Of a stretch of 64,000 bases of DNA, positions 62,080 through 64,000 are shown one piece after another. The first letter of the stretch is position 1. Each line of letters opens with the position of its first letter. Source of the DNA: Sporopachydermia quercuum (Eukaryota; Ascomycota; Sporopachydermiomycetes; Sporopachydermiales; Sporopachydermiaceae); assembly GCA_001599295.1 (NCBI GenBank), contig BCGN01000012.1:1-64000 (forward strand), given 5' to 3'. The notes below the pieces were generated by a model, which was not told where the DNA came from, did not search any database, and saw only the letters and a program-made list of their open reading frames with translations. Position numbers and translations under genes: made by a program.

Positions 62080-63848
62080 ATGGCCACTTTTGACTCGTCT
62101 AAAGGTATCCTCAACACTATACTACAACAGGAGGCCATTACTAACATCACACCTAGTTCAACTTACATTCTATTGGGATCCAATCCAGACGTTCAAAAGC
62201 TATTTCTGGATAAAACACTAGGAAAAGAAGTTGAAGTGGCGAACAGCTTAGGATTGGGGTATGGGTATAAAGTCTTCAAAGATAGTGATAGTTCTCAAGT
62301 AATACATACAGTAGATATCCATACAGTGACAGACTCAAGTATATCAAAGCCAGAATATCAGAAACTTCTTCAAGTATACCTAAAAGAAAAGGAGAAAGCC
62401 AATTACGGTGAAGTTGATGCTCAAAATGATTTCACAGTACAAAATTATCAGAAACCGGTGACATTGGCTGCAACAATCATATTAAACTGGGATAATGTCA
62501 GTGATTGGCTGAAGATAATCGATCAAGACATCAAATTCTTAAAAGGTTGTCTCTCTAAGCTATCTCCAGAAATTACAGATAGAAACAATAAACAGAGTAA
62601 GTTATCGTGAACTTGATTGTAGCTAGGTTTTCAGAAATTCATGTCTAAGCAACTTTGTCGCTTCTCGCTATATATCTGAAGATATCCCAACTGTCAACTT
62701 CATACTAACGACTCCTTTACCTTTTACCTTTTTTTCCTTCTCATTTTAGTTGAAAATAAATTTAGACAAAAACACTCAGAAGATTTAAATACACCTTTAG
62801 TTGAAAAAGCTATACAGAATTACGAATTTCCCTTAGACGATGGACAAGCAGTAGAACTGTTGGGTATACCGTTGAACATCATAGTAATGAGAAACCTGTC
62901 AACAAAGTATTCTAGACAACAGGCTGACGACTATCCAAGCTGGAGTTTTGAAACATTCGAATATATCCAGCAAGTAATACGCACTATATGCTTATATTAT
63001 GGTGGATCACTTGCATTTTACTCACATGAATCCTCATTTGAATGCGAAGAGGTCCAACATTTGATTCTTGAAATGTTAAATGCGTCAGCTGTAAATTCCA
63101 ATGATATACTAGATAAATCAAAACCTTCTTTAAAACAGGTTGCCACCAGTGATAAAACCATTATACCAATTGGCTGGGATTCTTATGGGAAAATTAAGAC
63201 ACTAAATTCAAGCTTTGATTGTTCTGAGATCCAGACATTATGGAAAAGGTATATTCAGGATAACGACAATACACTGTTAATGGAGTACTGCGATAAGGTG
63301 CCAAAGAAAGTGACTGAGGAATCAGAACCAGAAATCAAACCATTGGAATCATTTGTACTAAGGTATCAATCTGTTCTGAGAGATTTATATGATAAACAAG
63401 ATAACACGGTATCAAATAAACCAATAGAGGAACCAACTGATTTTCAATGGGAGTCAGAAAATTTCCATTTAGGTGAAGAATCTGGTGTTCAAGTTAATGT
63501 CAATGGTGAAATTACAACTGCTGAACAAATATTAAAAAGGATAAGGGTATGTAGAATGAACTTGATGTTACTATAAATGTTGACGAAATGGCTATAATGG
63601 AATTAGAGTCAATTCGAGTTGTTAATCTTGTTCACTAACATTTTTCTTCCGAATAGGAGTCATCTGCCTTCACACCAACATCTCTACAACAGGATGAAGA
63701 AGATGAAGGAGAGCAGCGAGAAGCCCAGGAGAATATTGAAACGTACAGTAGTGCTAGCAACTCAGAATCAGTAATCCCTGACGAGAAAAGCAAAGAAGCG
63801 CTTGCAGAATTTTTCCAATCATTAGCCAAAAAGAATAATAGTCAGTAG
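62080..63848 (+). CDS. DYN3: Cytoplasmic dynein light intermediate chain, three exons
   Basis: Exons 62080-62596, 62750-63546 and 63657-63848 give 501 residues. The introns have GTAAGT and GTATGT donors, TACTAAC (62703-62709) and CACTAAC (63633-63639) branches and TAG acceptors; all joins are in phase. The N-terminal half has a Ras-like fold with a degenerate P-loop (YILLGSNPDVQKLFLDKTL, lacking the GK[ST] of animal chains), as in fungal chains, then TLAATIILNWDNVSDWL and LGIPLNIIVMRN. The C-terminal exon is acidic and ends EALAEFFQSLAKKN, resembling the short adaptor-binding helix of this family. It supports dynein in nuclear and spindle positioning. Match by layout and motifs; overall identity to Dyn3 is low. 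Confidence 0.82.
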
Positions 63849-64000
63849 ATGAGTATTAACCGTTTGGAGTAAATACTATGGAATATATAATGAATGTGTT
63901 TGCGAGGAATAGGAATCTAAATTGTAGTAGACCACGGTGTACTGACAAAATCAAAGTGTTGTGAGGGGCAAGTCACTCTTGTAAACTTCTACACTATTGT

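Overview
The window is nuclear DNA of a budding yeast (Saccharomycotina), probably an early-diverging, AT-rich, intron-bearing lineage. The evidence is direct. Spliceosomal introns carry GTATGT/GTAAGT-type donors, near-invariant TACTAAC branch points and short branch-to-AG distances. The proteins are yeast-type (Rpc25, Rpt1, Rev1, flavin carrier, Imo32, Cnn1/CENP-T, Eco1, Ade4, dynein light intermediate chain). CUG reads as leucine at a conserved pyruvate kinase position (CTG in QLIAK near 11436), so this is not a CUG-Ser yeast. Housekeeping genes such as pyruvate kinase and acetyl-CoA synthetase contain introns, unlike in S. cerevisiae. I cannot name the species. Scattered single N bases are assembly ambiguities.

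Layout. 1-1196: 5' part of a divergent eisosome Pil1/Lsp1-like gene (minus, runs off the left edge). 2077-4014: SDH1 (minus). 6536-7425: RPC25 in three exons (plus). 7654-8967: RPT1 (minus), divergent from pyruvate kinase 9862-12102 (plus, three exons). 12231-17363: a very long REV1 (minus), convergent with pyruvate kinase. 18562-20891: acetyl-CoA synthetase (minus, two exons). 25647-27812: FLC/TRP-like flavin carrier (plus). 28336-28409: tRNA-Asn(GTT) (minus). 29282-30220: RPP0 (plus). 30506-32911: RSC7/SWP82-family chromatin-remodelling subunit (minus). 36258-37436: SANT/Myb-like protein (minus). 43876-44973: IMO32-type hydrolase (minus). 45912-46844: unrecognised protein (minus). 48031-50217: MTO1 (plus). 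50620-52414: CENP-T in two exons (minus), divergent from ECO1 53201-54874 (plus). 56532-58103: ADE4 (plus) with a probable 5'-UTR intron. 58427-60574: F-box protein (minus). 62080-63848: dynein light intermediate chain in three exons (plus).

Several non-coding stretches are unusually long for a yeast: 20.9-25.6 kb, 32.9-36.3 kb and 37.4-43.9 kb. I found no coding exons, transposons, LTRs or recognisable structural RNAs in them, only small palindromes and hairpins. The genes are mostly independent housekeeping units. The best functional pairing is the divergent CENP-T/ECO1 promoter, which carries a doubled MCB-like ACGCG element and links a kinetochore gene with a cohesion gene. I see no operon-like or defence-type system and nothing I would call a wholly new biological system. 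The most interesting points are regulatory: the MCB pair, a PACE-like site upstream of RPT1, the 5'-UTR intron abutting the ADE4 start codon and a 30-bp perfect palindrome. Next to these come the expanded REV1 and the phospho-site-dense ECO1 N-terminus.
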